The position numbers and the translations under genes were made by a program. Of a stretch of DNA of 13,504 bases, positions 1 to 7,125 are shown piece after piece. The stretch lies in the NCBI GenBank assembly GCA_002352055.1, contig DEHS01000023.1:68004-81507 (forward strand), in the 5' to 3' direction. Below the pieces are notes generated by a model that saw only the letters and a list, made by a program, of their open reading frames with translations, was not told where the DNA came from and made no database searches. Source of the stretch: Legionellaceae bacterium UBA2794. Its GTDB lineage: Bacteria; Pseudomonadota; Gammaproteobacteria; Legionellales; Legionellaceae. Positions within the stretch are counted from its first letter, which is position 1. Each line of letters begins with the position of its first letter.

Positions 1-552
1 AAAAATCATCAATAAATTAACAATAGGGTTTGTTCTTCTTTGATCTGAAGAAGATGTATTCGCCATCGCTCCAATGCGAAATATATTAGCAAAACTGCTG
101 ATAGCCCCGGCTATCGTTGCAGATATTGTACTGATTAGCGTGTCCCGATGTACAATGTGCGCCATTTCATGAGCCAAAACCCCGGTAACTTCCTCTTGAT
201 TCAAGCGTTGCAGCAATCCAGTCGTTACAGCAATAGCGGCATGCTGTGGATTGCGTCCCGTAGCAAAAGCATTAGGGGTAGGATTATCGATGGAGTAGAC
301 CTTAGGCATTGGAATCTGGGCTCTATTCGCTAATTGCGCAATTATTTGATATACCGGATTGCTTTCATTGAGAGGAGTTGCCTTAAACGCTTGCAATACC
401 ATTTTATCGGAAAACCAATAAGCACTAAAATTCATTCCCAAAGCAAGAATCAGTGCAATGACCAGGCCTGTATGCCCACCGATTAAATTTCCCAGTATTA
501 AAAATAGGGCCGTTAATGCTGCTAATAATATAAAAGTTTTTACATTATTCAT
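1..552 (-). CDS. htpX: HtpX membrane zinc metalloprotease, N-terminal 184 codons (cut by window edge)
   Basis: This is the front part of HtpX, an inner-membrane M48-family protease that helps clear damaged membrane proteins. The frame opens with ATG at 552, behind an AGGA ribosome site about 8 bases upstream, and stays open to base 1, so the C-terminal third (about 290 residues is usual) lies outside the window. Two hydrophobic segments cover residues 4-24 and 29-47. A conserved block (PKVYSIDNPTPNAFATGR, residues 83-100) precedes the zinc site HEMAH (H128, E129, H132), with E129 as the catalytic base. The third zinc ligand would lie beyond the window. The gene runs in the same direction as tag, 84 bases downstream of it, and may be read from its own promoter near 584-612. 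Family assignment is firm. Confidence 0.95.
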   Translation of the reverse strand, partial: MNNVKTFILLAALTALFLILGNLIGGHTGLVIALILALGMNFSAYWFSDKMVLQAFKATPLNESNPVYQIIAQLANRAQIPMPKVYSIDNPTPNAFATGRNPQHAAIAVTTGLLQRLNQEEVTGVLAHEMAHIVHRDTLISTISATIAGAISSFANIFRIGAMANTSSSDQRRTNPIVNLLMIF

Positions 553-583
553 TTGCAAGTCCTGTTTGGTCGTATTTTATTTT

Positions 584-612
584 AGTGTAGCAGGTGAATA
601 CATTACTGTATT
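584..612 (-). promoter_or_regulatory. Possible htpX promoter with an inverted repeat in the spacer
   Basis: Read on the minus strand, the tag-htpX gap holds TGCTACACT (extended -10 with hexamer TACACT at 584-589). Upstream lies the inverted repeat AATACA-4-TGTATT at 597-612, covering the spacer and the -35 zone. No good -35 box is visible, which suits an extended -10 promoter. The repeat could be an operator. I see no sigma-32 type CCCCAT box, although htpX is heat-induced in some bacteria. This is inferred from short motifs only. Confidence 0.3.
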
Positions 613-636
613 TAACTTATTTCTAAACGTATTTCA

Positions 637-1203
637 TTACTTGGGTGCACAAAAACAGGTTTTAATGTGATCGTTAACAAGCCCTGTAGCCTGCATATGA
701 GCATAAATGATGGTCGATCCTACAAAACTCATCCCTCTTTTTTTCAGATCCTTTGCCAGTGCATCTGATTCTGGACTGGTAGCCGGGATGTCTTTTAATG
801 TCTCAGGTTTATTCATTAAGGGGGCACCATTAACAAAACGCCAGACGTATTTATCAAAGCTACCAAACTCGCGTTGAATGTCCAGAAAAACGAGTGCATT
901 CTTACGTGCCGAAAATACCTTCAAACGGTTACGAATGATGGCTGAATTAGAGAGCAGGTGTTCCAATTCTTCATCAGTCATAGCGGCAACTGCTGCTACG
1001 TTAAATTGTTTAAAAGCAGCTCGATAACCTTCTCGTCTTTTGAGTATTGTTTCCCAGCTTAAACCTGCTTGAGCGCCTTCAAGGATAAGCATTTCAAAAT
1101 GCTTTTGATCATCATGAACTGGTACTCCCCATTCGGTATCATGGTAATGTTCATAATGAGGTTTATTTTCGCCAACCCAACCGCAACGTATTTTTTCGGG
1201 CAT
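637..1203 (-). CDS. tag: DNA-3-methyladenine glycosylase I (TagA/Tag)
   Basis: Tag excises 3-methyladenine from alkylated DNA in the cytoplasm, the first step of base excision repair. The 188-residue length matches the family. It opens with the typical RCGWV stretch. The zinc-binding set of E. coli Tag is all present: C7 in RCGW, H21 in YHDTEWG, then H179 and C183 in NDHIKTC, with the His-to-Cys spacing of four. The base-recognition Glu is E42 in LEGAQAGLSW, followed by the conserved Trp. I start at ATG 1203. A TTG four codons upstream (1215) extends the frame, but known family members begin close to the RCGW block and a weak GGAA sits about 8 bases before ATG 1203. It is divergent from the MscS gene and upstream of htpX on the same strand. 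Confidence 0.95.
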   Translation of the reverse strand: MPEKIRCGWVGENKPHYEHYHDTEWGVPVHDDQKHFEMLILEGAQAGLSWETILKRREGYRAAFKQFNVAAVAAMTDEELEHLLSNSAIIRNRLKVFSARKNALVFLDIQREFGSFDKYVWRFVNGAPLMNKPETLKDIPATSPESDALAKDLKKRGMSFVGSTIIYAHMQATGLVNDHIKTCFCAPK

Positions 1204-1230
1204 AGAAGTTTCCAATTCATTGAATTAAGT

Positions 1231-1259
1231 CTGACAATATAGGGGAGTTATGAGATAAT
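1231..1259 (+). promoter_or_regulatory. Sigma-70 type promoter for the MscS gene
   Basis: CTGACA (1231-1236) and GATAAT (1254-1259) are separated by exactly 17 bases, and TGA just before the -10 box makes it an extended -10. Each hexamer matches five of six consensus positions. Transcription would begin near 1266, leaving a leader of about 18 bases that contains the AAGG ribosome site. Confidence 0.6.
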
Positions 1260-1262
1260 CAA
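1234..1262 (-). promoter_or_regulatory. Possible tag promoter, back to back with the MscS promoter
   Basis: On the minus strand TTGATT (1257-1262) and TATTGT (1234-1239) are 17 bases apart, four of six consensus matches each. They overlap the divergent MscS promoter almost completely, so the two would compete for polymerase. The assignment is weak because the hexamers are poor. Confidence 0.33.
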
Positions 1263-1283
1263 GATAAAAAAATAAGGCTTATC

Positions 1284-2078
1284 ATGCAACATAATTTTTG
1301 GGGCTATTTTGCTCACTCTGAAAAATTAATAAATACAACTTATGCCGTGTGTCTGTTCGTATTTGGTTATTTTATTGCCAAACGATTTAGTATTATCGTT
1401 GATCGTGCTTTTGCCAAAAGGTTTTCCCGACATCACACCATGTTAATTCGCCGTTCTGTGTTCTATTTAATTTTTACCATATTTGCAGTAACGAGCTTGC
1501 AACATATAGGGTTTCACTTAAGCGTTTTATTAGGTGCCGCGGGAGTGTTTACGGTTGCCATAAGTTTTGCCTCGCAAACCGCTGCATCCAATTTAATCAG
1601 TGGTATTTTTTTATTATTCGAACATCCCTTTAAGGTAGGCGATACCGTCGAAGTTAAAGGAATTAATGGGGTGGTTGACTCCATCGATCTTCTTTCTACC
1701 AAATTAAAAACTCCGGATAATAAACTGGTACGCATTCCAAATGAGGCGATGATTAAATCAGAGATAACGAATTTGAGTTATTTTGCTACCCGCCGTCTGG
1801 ATATTATTGTTGCAGTCGCTTATGACTGTGATTTAAGTGTGGTTAAAAGCATCCTGCTTGATATTGCCATGCTCTGCGAGCACGTATTAAAAGAGCCCTC
1901 ACCACAAGTTACGATAAATAATTTTGCCAATTCAGCTGTTGAGCTCAAATTTATGGTTTGGGTTAATACCAGTGATGTCTCTGATACGCGAAATGCCTTG
2001 CAGGAAATGATTAAGCAACGTTTTGATCGCGAAGGAATTGAAACACCAGTGAGTCAATTTACCGTTCAAAGGGTTTAG
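1284..2078 (+). CDS. Small-conductance mechanosensitive channel, MscS family
   Basis: This inner-membrane channel would open under membrane tension to release solutes after osmotic downshock. At 264 residues it has the compact layout of E. coli MscS. Predicted membrane helices lie at about 16-33, 57-76 and 79-112. The third carries the Gly/Ala-rich pore signature (LLGAAGVFTVAISFASQTAA), followed by SNLISGIFLLFEHPFKVGD at the join with the soluble domain, closely like the MscS pore helix and beta-domain entry. The beta domain (about 115-175) contains the usual NGVVDSIDLLSTKLKTPDN stretch, with an alpha/beta C-terminal vestibule after it. The start at 1284 has AAGG 7 bases upstream and a good promoter at 1231-1259. 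It is divergent from tag. Which MscS paralogue it is cannot be told here, so no symbol is given. Confidence 0.93.
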   Translation: MQHNFWGYFAHSEKLINTTYAVCLFVFGYFIAKRFSIIVDRAFAKRFSRHHTMLIRRSVFYLIFTIFAVTSLQHIGFHLSVLLGAAGVFTVAISFASQTAASNLISGIFLLFEHPFKVGDTVEVKGINGVVDSIDLLSTKLKTPDNKLVRIPNEAMIKSEITNLSYFATRRLDIIVAVAYDCDLSVVKSILLDIAMLCEHVLKEPSPQVTINNFANSAVELKFMVWVNTSDVSDTRNALQEMIKQRFDREGIETPVSQFTVQRV

Positions 2079-2151
2079 AATTCCCGGCGCGGCAAAGTTA
2101 ATGCTGTATTAAAAATTAAAATCGTTTCTTTTCATTAACAACGGATACGTT

Positions 2152-3213
2152 ATGAACAAATTTTTTGTTATTTTTTGTTTGCTGGTGTGTGAACCTCTTT
2201 GGGCTTTGAATGAATGTGAGCAAAATGTAGCGAATTTCACATTTGAGTTAGCACAGCCATTCAATCAGGCGGGTTTTATTAAGGGTTGGGGACCGAAAAG
2301 AAGGGAATTGCAATTAAGTCCAAATAATCCTGATTTAAGAAAATGTGTGTCGTACCATAATCTTTCGTGGCAAAGACAACGAGTGTTGGCTGCTGCAGAT
2401 TATTGGGTTAAGCAGAAATTAAATTATTGCCATCATTATCTGCCCGATTACGCCACCCCTCTCACTGCAAGAGCAACGAAAAAGAATCAGGGGGGTTATT
2501 GTAGCGATGCCAAAAACATTATGCCCGGATCGGTTTATTATCAACAGAAGTCGCGCTGGAACTATAGTGGGAAGGGAACAGAAACGCTGGATTATTGGCA
2601 AAATCAGGGAATGTGGCTAGGGATGGATTGCAGTAATTACACCACGTTCGTATATAATTTTGCATTAGGAATATTATTTAGCAGTAAAACGAACTGGCAG
2701 GCAGGACAAAATAAAGGCGGCAGCCAAAACAATTTATCACCTAACCAGCAAACAGCTGATAATGTACTCGATAATCCTGATGCGGCGGGCCGACTCGTAT
2801 GTCGTGATAATTCAATTGAAGTTAATCATAGTTGTCAGGACCATGGTGGGTATATATCGGTAATTGATAGTATGGGTGTCAAGCATAAAGGCAGCATCAA
2901 AGTAACAGATTTAGCATCACTTCCTTTACACCCAGGAGATTTATTATTTATCGCTGCAACAAGGCCGGATTCGCCGCAACCTTCTTTGGTTACACATGTA
3001 GTTATGTGGACGGGTAAACAGGTTGGATATGGTCCTAATGACATTAACCCTGCTCAGATCGCACCGAATGGGCTTTGTCCCGCACAAGATTGGCTGCCTA
3101 AAATTGGGGATTGGGTGATTACTGACAGTCACTATCAGGGAGCTGATTATCGAATCATGAGTCAATGTTTTTACCTCAATAATCTTTGGGGGGTAAGAAG
3201 GGTGCTATATTAA
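2152..3213 (+). CDS. Secreted NlpC/P60-like cysteine hydrolase (putative)
   Basis: A 353-residue exported protein. The N-terminus is a signal peptide (MNKFFVIFCLLVCEPLWA, likely cut after A18). The second half has the layout of an NlpC/P60 (papain-like) amidase or peptidase: a Cys in WLGMDCSNYTTFVYNFALG (C160) at the start of a helix, a PGDLLF motif (P261-D263), then H282 in THVVMW; H327 in DSHYQGADY is a candidate third active-site residue. Such enzymes usually cut peptidoglycan stem peptides or related amide bonds in the periplasm or outside the cell. The Cys-to-His distance (122 residues) is much longer than usual because of an Asn/Gln/Gly-rich insert at about 185-250. The start follows ACGGA with suitable spacing. 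It follows the MscS gene by 73 bases without a clear terminator. The substrate is unknown, and the family call rests on motif order. Confidence 0.68.
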   Translation: MNKFFVIFCLLVCEPLWALNECEQNVANFTFELAQPFNQAGFIKGWGPKRRELQLSPNNPDLRKCVSYHNLSWQRQRVLAAADYWVKQKLNYCHHYLPDYATPLTARATKKNQGGYCSDAKNIMPGSVYYQQKSRWNYSGKGTETLDYWQNQGMWLGMDCSNYTTFVYNFALGILFSSKTNWQAGQNKGGSQNNLSPNQQTADNVLDNPDAAGRLVCRDNSIEVNHSCQDHGGYISVIDSMGVKHKGSIKVTDLASLPLHPGDLLFIAATRPDSPQPSLVTHVVMWTGKQVGYGPNDINPAQIAPNGLCPAQDWLPKIGDWVITDSHYQGADYRIMSQCFYLNNLWGVRRVLY

Positions 3214-3254
3214 CTCAAGAAATGCTCTTTTAATGAGAAAAGTGTCTTACTTAT

Positions 3255-3281
3255 TTGCATATTTATAATTTTAAGTATAAT
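3255..3281 (+). promoter_or_regulatory. Probable promoter of the orphan gene at 3313
   Basis: A perfect TATAAT (3276-3281) lies 31 bases before the start codon. The best -35 candidate is TTGCAT (3255-3260) with a short 15-base spacer; TATTTG at 3252 would give 18. The A+T-rich surround fits a promoter, but the -35 is unsettled. Confidence 0.45.
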
Positions 3282-3312
3282 ACCTCATCATTTTGTCACG
3301 AAAAAGAAAGTT

Positions 3313-3951
3313 ATGTTTGAAGAGTTAGTTAAAGAAATTCAAGTTAATTTAGGTAAAATCAGCCAATTAATAAATAATCGAAAAATGGATGAGGCGAAAA
3401 ATAAGATCAGGATTGTGGAGGATCATCATCAGAAAATTATCACTCACATTAATACGTGTCAGCATCAACTGGAAGACAATTTGTTATTTGCCAATAACGT
3501 TATAGGTAATAATATTTATTTAATGAAGTTAACTTATTATTTCGTTTTAGCCGATATGGTTTTAACCAATTACACTAAGATGTCTACAGCAATACATACT
3601 CGTATTGTTTTAGCCGCGGAGTTTAAACGCATTTTCAAGCAACTTTTCGATTTATTTGACTCACCAGTTAATAATAATATTGATAAAAATATATCCTTAC
3701 AGGATTTTGGGTTTGCCTGCTCTTATTTAGCCAATGAATTTTTGCTAATAAACCATGCATTAAATACTATTGAATTAGAAACAAACAGAGTTAGAAATAA
3801 TCTTCTTAAGGCATTTAATTTCGCAGAAACGCAGCAATTTTTTAATCACGCTCCGAAAGATGATAATTTATATTTGAAAGATTCCGATTTATATCCGACA
3901 GATTATAATTTACATCAAGGAATGGAAAGTTCGTCTTCAAACTTAATTTAA
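3313..3951 (+). CDS. Hypothetical helical protein with a repeat-bearing C-terminal tail
   Basis: I do not recognise this 212-residue protein. It has no signal peptide and no clear membrane helix. Residues 1-60 are charged and look like an amphipathic helical hairpin, and 60-175 are mixed hydrophobic and also likely helical. The tail from about 183 to 203 is three copies of a degenerate seven-residue unit beginning with Asp (DDNLYLK, DSDLYPT, DYNLHQG), and the protein ends MESSSSNLI. The start has AAAGAAAG directly upstream and a TATAAT box at 3276. It stands alone, 99 bases after the NlpC/P60-like gene. In a Legionella-like host an orphan with a polar, Ser-rich, hydrophobic-ended tail could be a Dot/Icm substrate, but no definite secretion signal (no E-block) is visible, so this is only a possibility. 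Confidence 0.7.
   Translation: MFEELVKEIQVNLGKISQLINNRKMDEAKNKIRIVEDHHQKIITHINTCQHQLEDNLLFANNVIGNNIYLMKLTYYFVLADMVLTNYTKMSTAIHTRIVLAAEFKRIFKQLFDLFDSPVNNNIDKNISLQDFGFACSYLANEFLLINHALNTIELETNRVRNNLLKAFNFAETQQFFNHAPKDDNLYLKDSDLYPTDYNLHQGMESSSSNLI
3859..3921 (+). repeat. Three tandem 21-bp units inside the orphan gene
   Basis: Three adjoining 21-base units starting at 3859, 3880 and 3901 each begin GAT and share a core of the form GATnnnnATTTATAT or GATnnnnATTTACAT. They keep the reading frame and encode residues 183-203. The copies have diverged, mainly at the unit ends, so this is an old duplication. Confidence 0.7.
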
Positions 3952-4078
3952 GGGGGTTCCAATTTTTTCCATCACTTACTGATTTAGGTTTGTCCTTGAG
4001 AGCTCTTTAGAAAGTCTTGATCTGGATTATTAATAATTAGTGACATATTTCAGGTTATGTGAACGTTATTTAGATCGT

Positions 4079-4120
4079 ACTGGTTTGCTTGGTCGCGATG
4101 CTCCTCGCAAGAACAATGAG
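4079..4120 (-). repeat. Dispersed-type intergenic repeat, copy 1 (inverted)
   Basis: Read on the minus strand this is a GC-rich unit of the CATTGCGAG...CGCGAC.AAGCAA.CCAG type found between genes in several intracellular and environmental gammaproteobacteria. Over the 28-base core it matches copy 2 at 24 positions; it also carries six extra bases between CATTG and CGAG. Its base composition stands out sharply from the AT-rich surround. Confidence 0.65.
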
Positions 4121-4314
4121 TAACTTAAATGGTGCGATTTACTCTACATTGCTGCGTTAAGAATAGTAACATGTCGTGGTAAATCATAATCAATATGTAA
4201 CGAAATATTACTTAAACTGGGCAATTTAACCTTTTAATGAAAAAGAATATCTGCATGATACAGTCGAATTGAAAGATCAAGAAAGAATTCCCTCAAATTG
4301 GGTGATTTTAAATC

Positions 4315-4352
4315 CGTCATTGCGAGCAGCAGCGCGACGAAGCAACCCAGAT
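4315..4352 (+). repeat. Dispersed-type intergenic repeat, copy 2
   Basis: This is the more regular copy, beginning CGTCATTGCGAG and ending AACCCAGAT, in opposite orientation to copy 1. The two together could form a long-range stem or mark the ends of a decayed MITE-like element about 275 bases long. I see no encoded transposase. Confidence 0.65.
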
Positions 4353-4460
4353 ATGCTCGTGTATGTTTCGTACTTGATCCCACGCAAATATATGAATTAC
4401 AGATTTGAATAGTAAGGGCAGGGGGGCAATTGGAAATACCTAGTCATTCTTCAACTGTCA

Positions 4461-6839
4461 TTAGAGGCTTCTATTAGACTGCCCTAATTTTAAGGATAAT
4501 AACTGATTCAATAGTTTATTACTCAATAATTCCAGTTTATCAATTTGGGTCAGTGCGGATACAGTATTGCCAGAATGATAGGATTGAATAATTTTTTTGG
4601 CCCGGGTATGGATTTTATTATGAATGGATTCCAATTTATATAACTGTGGGTCTGGAGTTGCTGATGTGCTTATTTGGCGATGAAGCCATCGTCCTAAAGA
4701 ACATGAGAACGCAGTGCATATGGGGCATTTGGTCCCTTTACTGGTTAAAAATAGTTTGACTGCTTCGAGCTTGGAGTGATGTGCGATAGCTGCATTTATT
4801 AATAATTTACCTTCCTTTTTACCTTGTGGAGAGATTTTCCATTGCGGTAGTGGAATCCAGTTTTTTACCCATTCCTGCAGGAATTTTGCTGGCATGGGAA
4901 ATGCGATTGAATAACCTTGCCCAAGATTACATCCCAGATACAATAGTAATTTTCCCAAAGATACCGTTTCGACTCCTTCTGCGATGATTTCTCGTTTTAG
5001 CAGAGTACACATGCTGATACACGCTTTAAGGATTGCGATATTCTCAGGTTTGTTCATGATATCGCGAACAAAACTTTGGTCCAGTTTGACTGTGTTTACC
5101 GGTAACTCTTTAAGATGAGTTAATGAAGAGTAGCCAGTACCAAAATCATCTAAGGCGAACAATATACCAATTTTTTTACAATCATTAATTAGTCTTTTAA
5201 TCTCCGTTAATTTTTTCAGCGCTTGGGTTTCTAAAATTTCAAGCTCAATTAATTTGTGATTAACTGTTGGGTGCATCGCTAATATATCCTGCAAGTTAGC
5301 TAAAAAATCAGACTGTTGCAGATGGTATGGGGCAATGTTTATACTAATGGGAATAGCTATATTTAGTTTTGTCCATTCGTCTAATTGCATTAATACATTT
5401 GCAAGCACCCATTCCCCAATTTCTATTGATATGGGATGAGTCTCTATATCCGGTATAAATTGCTCCGGGATCAAAAGACCTTTTTCAGCGTGATTTAAGC
5501 GTATTAATGCCTCGGCGCCTAAAATTTTTCCGGTACTCATATTCACTTTTGGTTGATAGAAAATACTTAGACTTCCATTAACCATTGCTTTACGAAGCTC
5601 ATCAATTTGCTCGTTGTATTTTATTTTTTTTATTTCTGACGGACTATCAAAAAATTTAAACTGATTCTCTCCCTGTAATTTAGCTTCATAACCCGCCAAA
5701 TGCGCCTGACGGATTAACTCTTCGGGATAAAGGATGTGTTCCTGGGGATAAGAGGTGATGCCGACTGAGGTCGTCAACGTGATTTTTTTTTCATGGATTT
5801 TATAAGGATATCCAAGTTTATTTATAAGATTTTGGATTTTAGGTAAAATTTCCATAATATTTTTTCGATTATTAAATACAACAATGAACTCCTGATAACT
5901 GATTCGAGCAAGAAAAGTAGGCTCTTTAAATAAAAGACTTAGACGCTTTGATGCCAGTAGAATAAGCTTATTCTTAATTACTGAAGAAAAGTTGGAGTGA
6001 AGTTTGGATTTTAAGCCATTGATAGCAATGTAAATTATTACGAGATTCGTTTTTAATTCATCCGCATATTGCATCATTGAGTCAAGATTTTTTGATAGAA
6101 AATATTGATTGGGAAGGCTGGTTAACGAATCATAATATTTTAACCGATTGATCTGTTCTTGTTGTTTTTTCTGAATAATTAAATCATGACAAAAAATGAT
6201 ATAGTTTAGAACTTCACCTTCTTCATTTTTTAATGTGGAAATGCTTAAATGAACTGGAAACTCATTTCCATTTTTGTGACGCTCCCAAAGCTCCCCCTCC
6301 CAAACCCCAATATCCTGAATTTGAGCCCACATTTCTCGGTAAAAATCCCTGCCTTCACGCGAAGATTTTAGAATACGAGGGTTTTGACCCATGAGTTCCT
6401 CTTTGCTATATCCAGTCAAATCGCAAAAGGCTTGGTTGAAATCAACAATATCTCCTTGGGCATCAGTAACCATAATTCCTTCATGAGCATTGTTAAAAAC
6501 CCGTGCTGCTAATTCCAGTCGGTCTTCTTTAAGTTTTTTCAACGTAATATCTCTTAGAGAGATAATCCAGGCTGTTTGCTCATTCCAGGCGCCAAGGCGT
6601 ATATTCATCTCCGCCATGACTATTTGGCCGTTAGATTGGATAATTTCAATTTCCTGAGTTTCATTAGCACCTAAAGGATAGAGAAAGTTCTCACCCTTAA
6701 GTTGCTCACAACTTCGACCAAAAATGATGGCTGCCTGATCGTTAACATAAAGGATAATGCCTTCATTATCAGTAATTAGCACTCCATCTGCTAAAGCAGT
6801 TACTAGTTGTTGCCATTTTTTCTCAGAATTATGGTTCAT
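4461..6839 (-). CDS. PAS-PAS-GGDEF(degenerate)-EAL-CZB protein, predicted c-di-GMP phosphodiesterase
   Basis: A 792-residue cytoplasmic signalling protein without membrane segments. PAS domain 1 covers about 8-100 and PAS plus PAC about 108-225. The GGDEF domain (about 233-398) has SYQEF (314-318) in place of GGDEF and no I-site RxxD, so it should not make c-di-GMP. The EAL domain (about 412-660) keeps the key residues: E443 (EALIR), N501, E534, D564 and D565 (DDFGTGYSSL), K585, E621 and Q641 (QGY), so hydrolysis of c-di-GMP to pGpG is predicted. Residues 680-750 look like a CZB zinc-binding domain: H687 or H688, C713 in CSLGRWL, H740 and H744, with Cys-His and His-His spacings of 27 and 4, as I recall for E. 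coli DgcZ. The start overlaps kaiB by 11 bases, so translation is probably coupled. It corresponds to the PAS/GGDEF/EAL gene of the L. pneumophila kai operon. Confidence 0.93.
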   Translation of the reverse strand: MNHNSEKKWQQLVTALADGVLITDNEGIILYVNDQAAIIFGRSCEQLKGENFLYPLGANETQEIEIIQSNGQIVMAEMNIRLGAWNEQTAWIISLRDITLKKLKEDRLELAARVFNNAHEGIMVTDAQGDIVDFNQAFCDLTGYSKEELMGQNPRILKSSREGRDFYREMWAQIQDIGVWEGELWERHKNGNEFPVHLSISTLKNEEGEVLNYIIFCHDLIIQKKQQEQINRLKYYDSLTSLPNQYFLSKNLDSMMQYADELKTNLVIIYIAINGLKSKLHSNFSSVIKNKLILLASKRLSLLFKEPTFLARISYQEFIVVFNNRKNIMEILPKIQNLINKLGYPYKIHEKKITLTTSVGITSYPQEHILYPEELIRQAHLAGYEAKLQGENQFKFFDSPSEIKKIKYNEQIDELRKAMVNGSLSIFYQPKVNMSTGKILGAEALIRLNHAEKGLLIPEQFIPDIETHPISIEIGEWVLANVLMQLDEWTKLNIAIPISINIAPYHLQQSDFLANLQDILAMHPTVNHKLIELEILETQALKKLTEIKRLINDCKKIGILFALDDFGTGYSSLTHLKELPVNTVKLDQSFVRDIMNKPENIAILKACISMCTLLKREIIAEGVETVSLGKLLLYLGCNLGQGYSIAFPMPAKFLQEWVKNWIPLPQWKISPQGKKEGKLLINAAIAHHSKLEAVKLFLTSKGTKCPICTAFSCSLGRWLHRQISTSATPDPQLYKLESIHNKIHTRAKKIIQSYHSGNTVSALTQIDKLELLSNKLLNQLLSLKLGQSNRSL

Positions 6840-7122
6840 TATAATTAAGCTTATCTAGTCCCATTGCTTCAAGAACCTTTTCACTATTGGATAAATCACC
6901 AATGATGCGACGTTGCACAGGAGGCTCTTTAATTAGTAACAGGGGGGTGGCCAGGATTTTTTCTTTTTCTGCACGTTCAGGATGCTCATTCAAGTCGATA
7001 ATTTCTATGGTAAATAACTCATGGGTCTCAGGGTTTTTCCACAATGCATTTAAATTTTTAATTGCTCTTCGCGAGAGGGGAGTATTACCTAAAATAAAAA
7101 GCCTTAAGGGAAATTTTTCCAT
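6829..7122 (-). CDS. kaiB: KaiB-family protein
   Basis: A 97-residue thioredoxin-fold protein of the KaiB family, which in cyanobacteria binds KaiC and changes fold to reset the clock. The match runs over almost the whole length: LRLFILGNTPLSRRAIKNL near the N-terminus, EKILATPLLL in the middle and RRIIGDLSNSEKVL towards the end. There is no cysteine anywhere, so a CxxC-type redox reaction is excluded. The acidic C-terminal tail of cyanobacterial KaiB is shorter here. For L. pneumophila KaiB, published work reports no binding to KaiC. The ATG at 7122 follows AGGGAG with 6 bases between and lies 3 bases after the stop of the preceding coiled-coil frame; its own stop lies inside the next gene. 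Tight packing implies one transcript. Confidence 0.95.
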   Translation of the reverse strand: MEKFPLRLFILGNTPLSRRAIKNLNALWKNPETHELFTIEIIDLNEHPERAEKEKILATPLLLIKEPPVQRRIIGDLSNSEKVLEAMGLDKLNYNEP

Positions 7123-7125
7123 TAA

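Larger units (their letters stand above)
3952..4460. other. Gene-free stretch between convergent genes
   Basis: These 509 bases separate the orphan gene from the end of the kai operon, which read towards each other. I see no credible coding frame. The stretch holds an inverted pair of a GC-rich repeat (4079-4120 and 4315-4352) enclosing about 195 AT-rich bases, plus a small inverted pair GATTTAC/GTAAATC (4136-4142, 4179-4185). No classical hairpin with a T-run is obvious for either flanking gene, although the inverted repeat pair could itself act as a transcript end. Confidence 0.6.

Noticed and set aside
148..333. A plus-strand frame near the left edge
   Set aside because: It is antisense to htpX, including the HExxH site.
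1204..1215. TTG start adding four residues to Tag
   Set aside because: Family members begin near the RCGW block and ATG 1203 is available with a weak ribosome site.
4136..4185. GATTTAC and GTAAATC as a possible small-RNA stem
   Set aside because: Seven paired AT-rich bases separated by 36 bases, with no promoter or terminator, are within chance.
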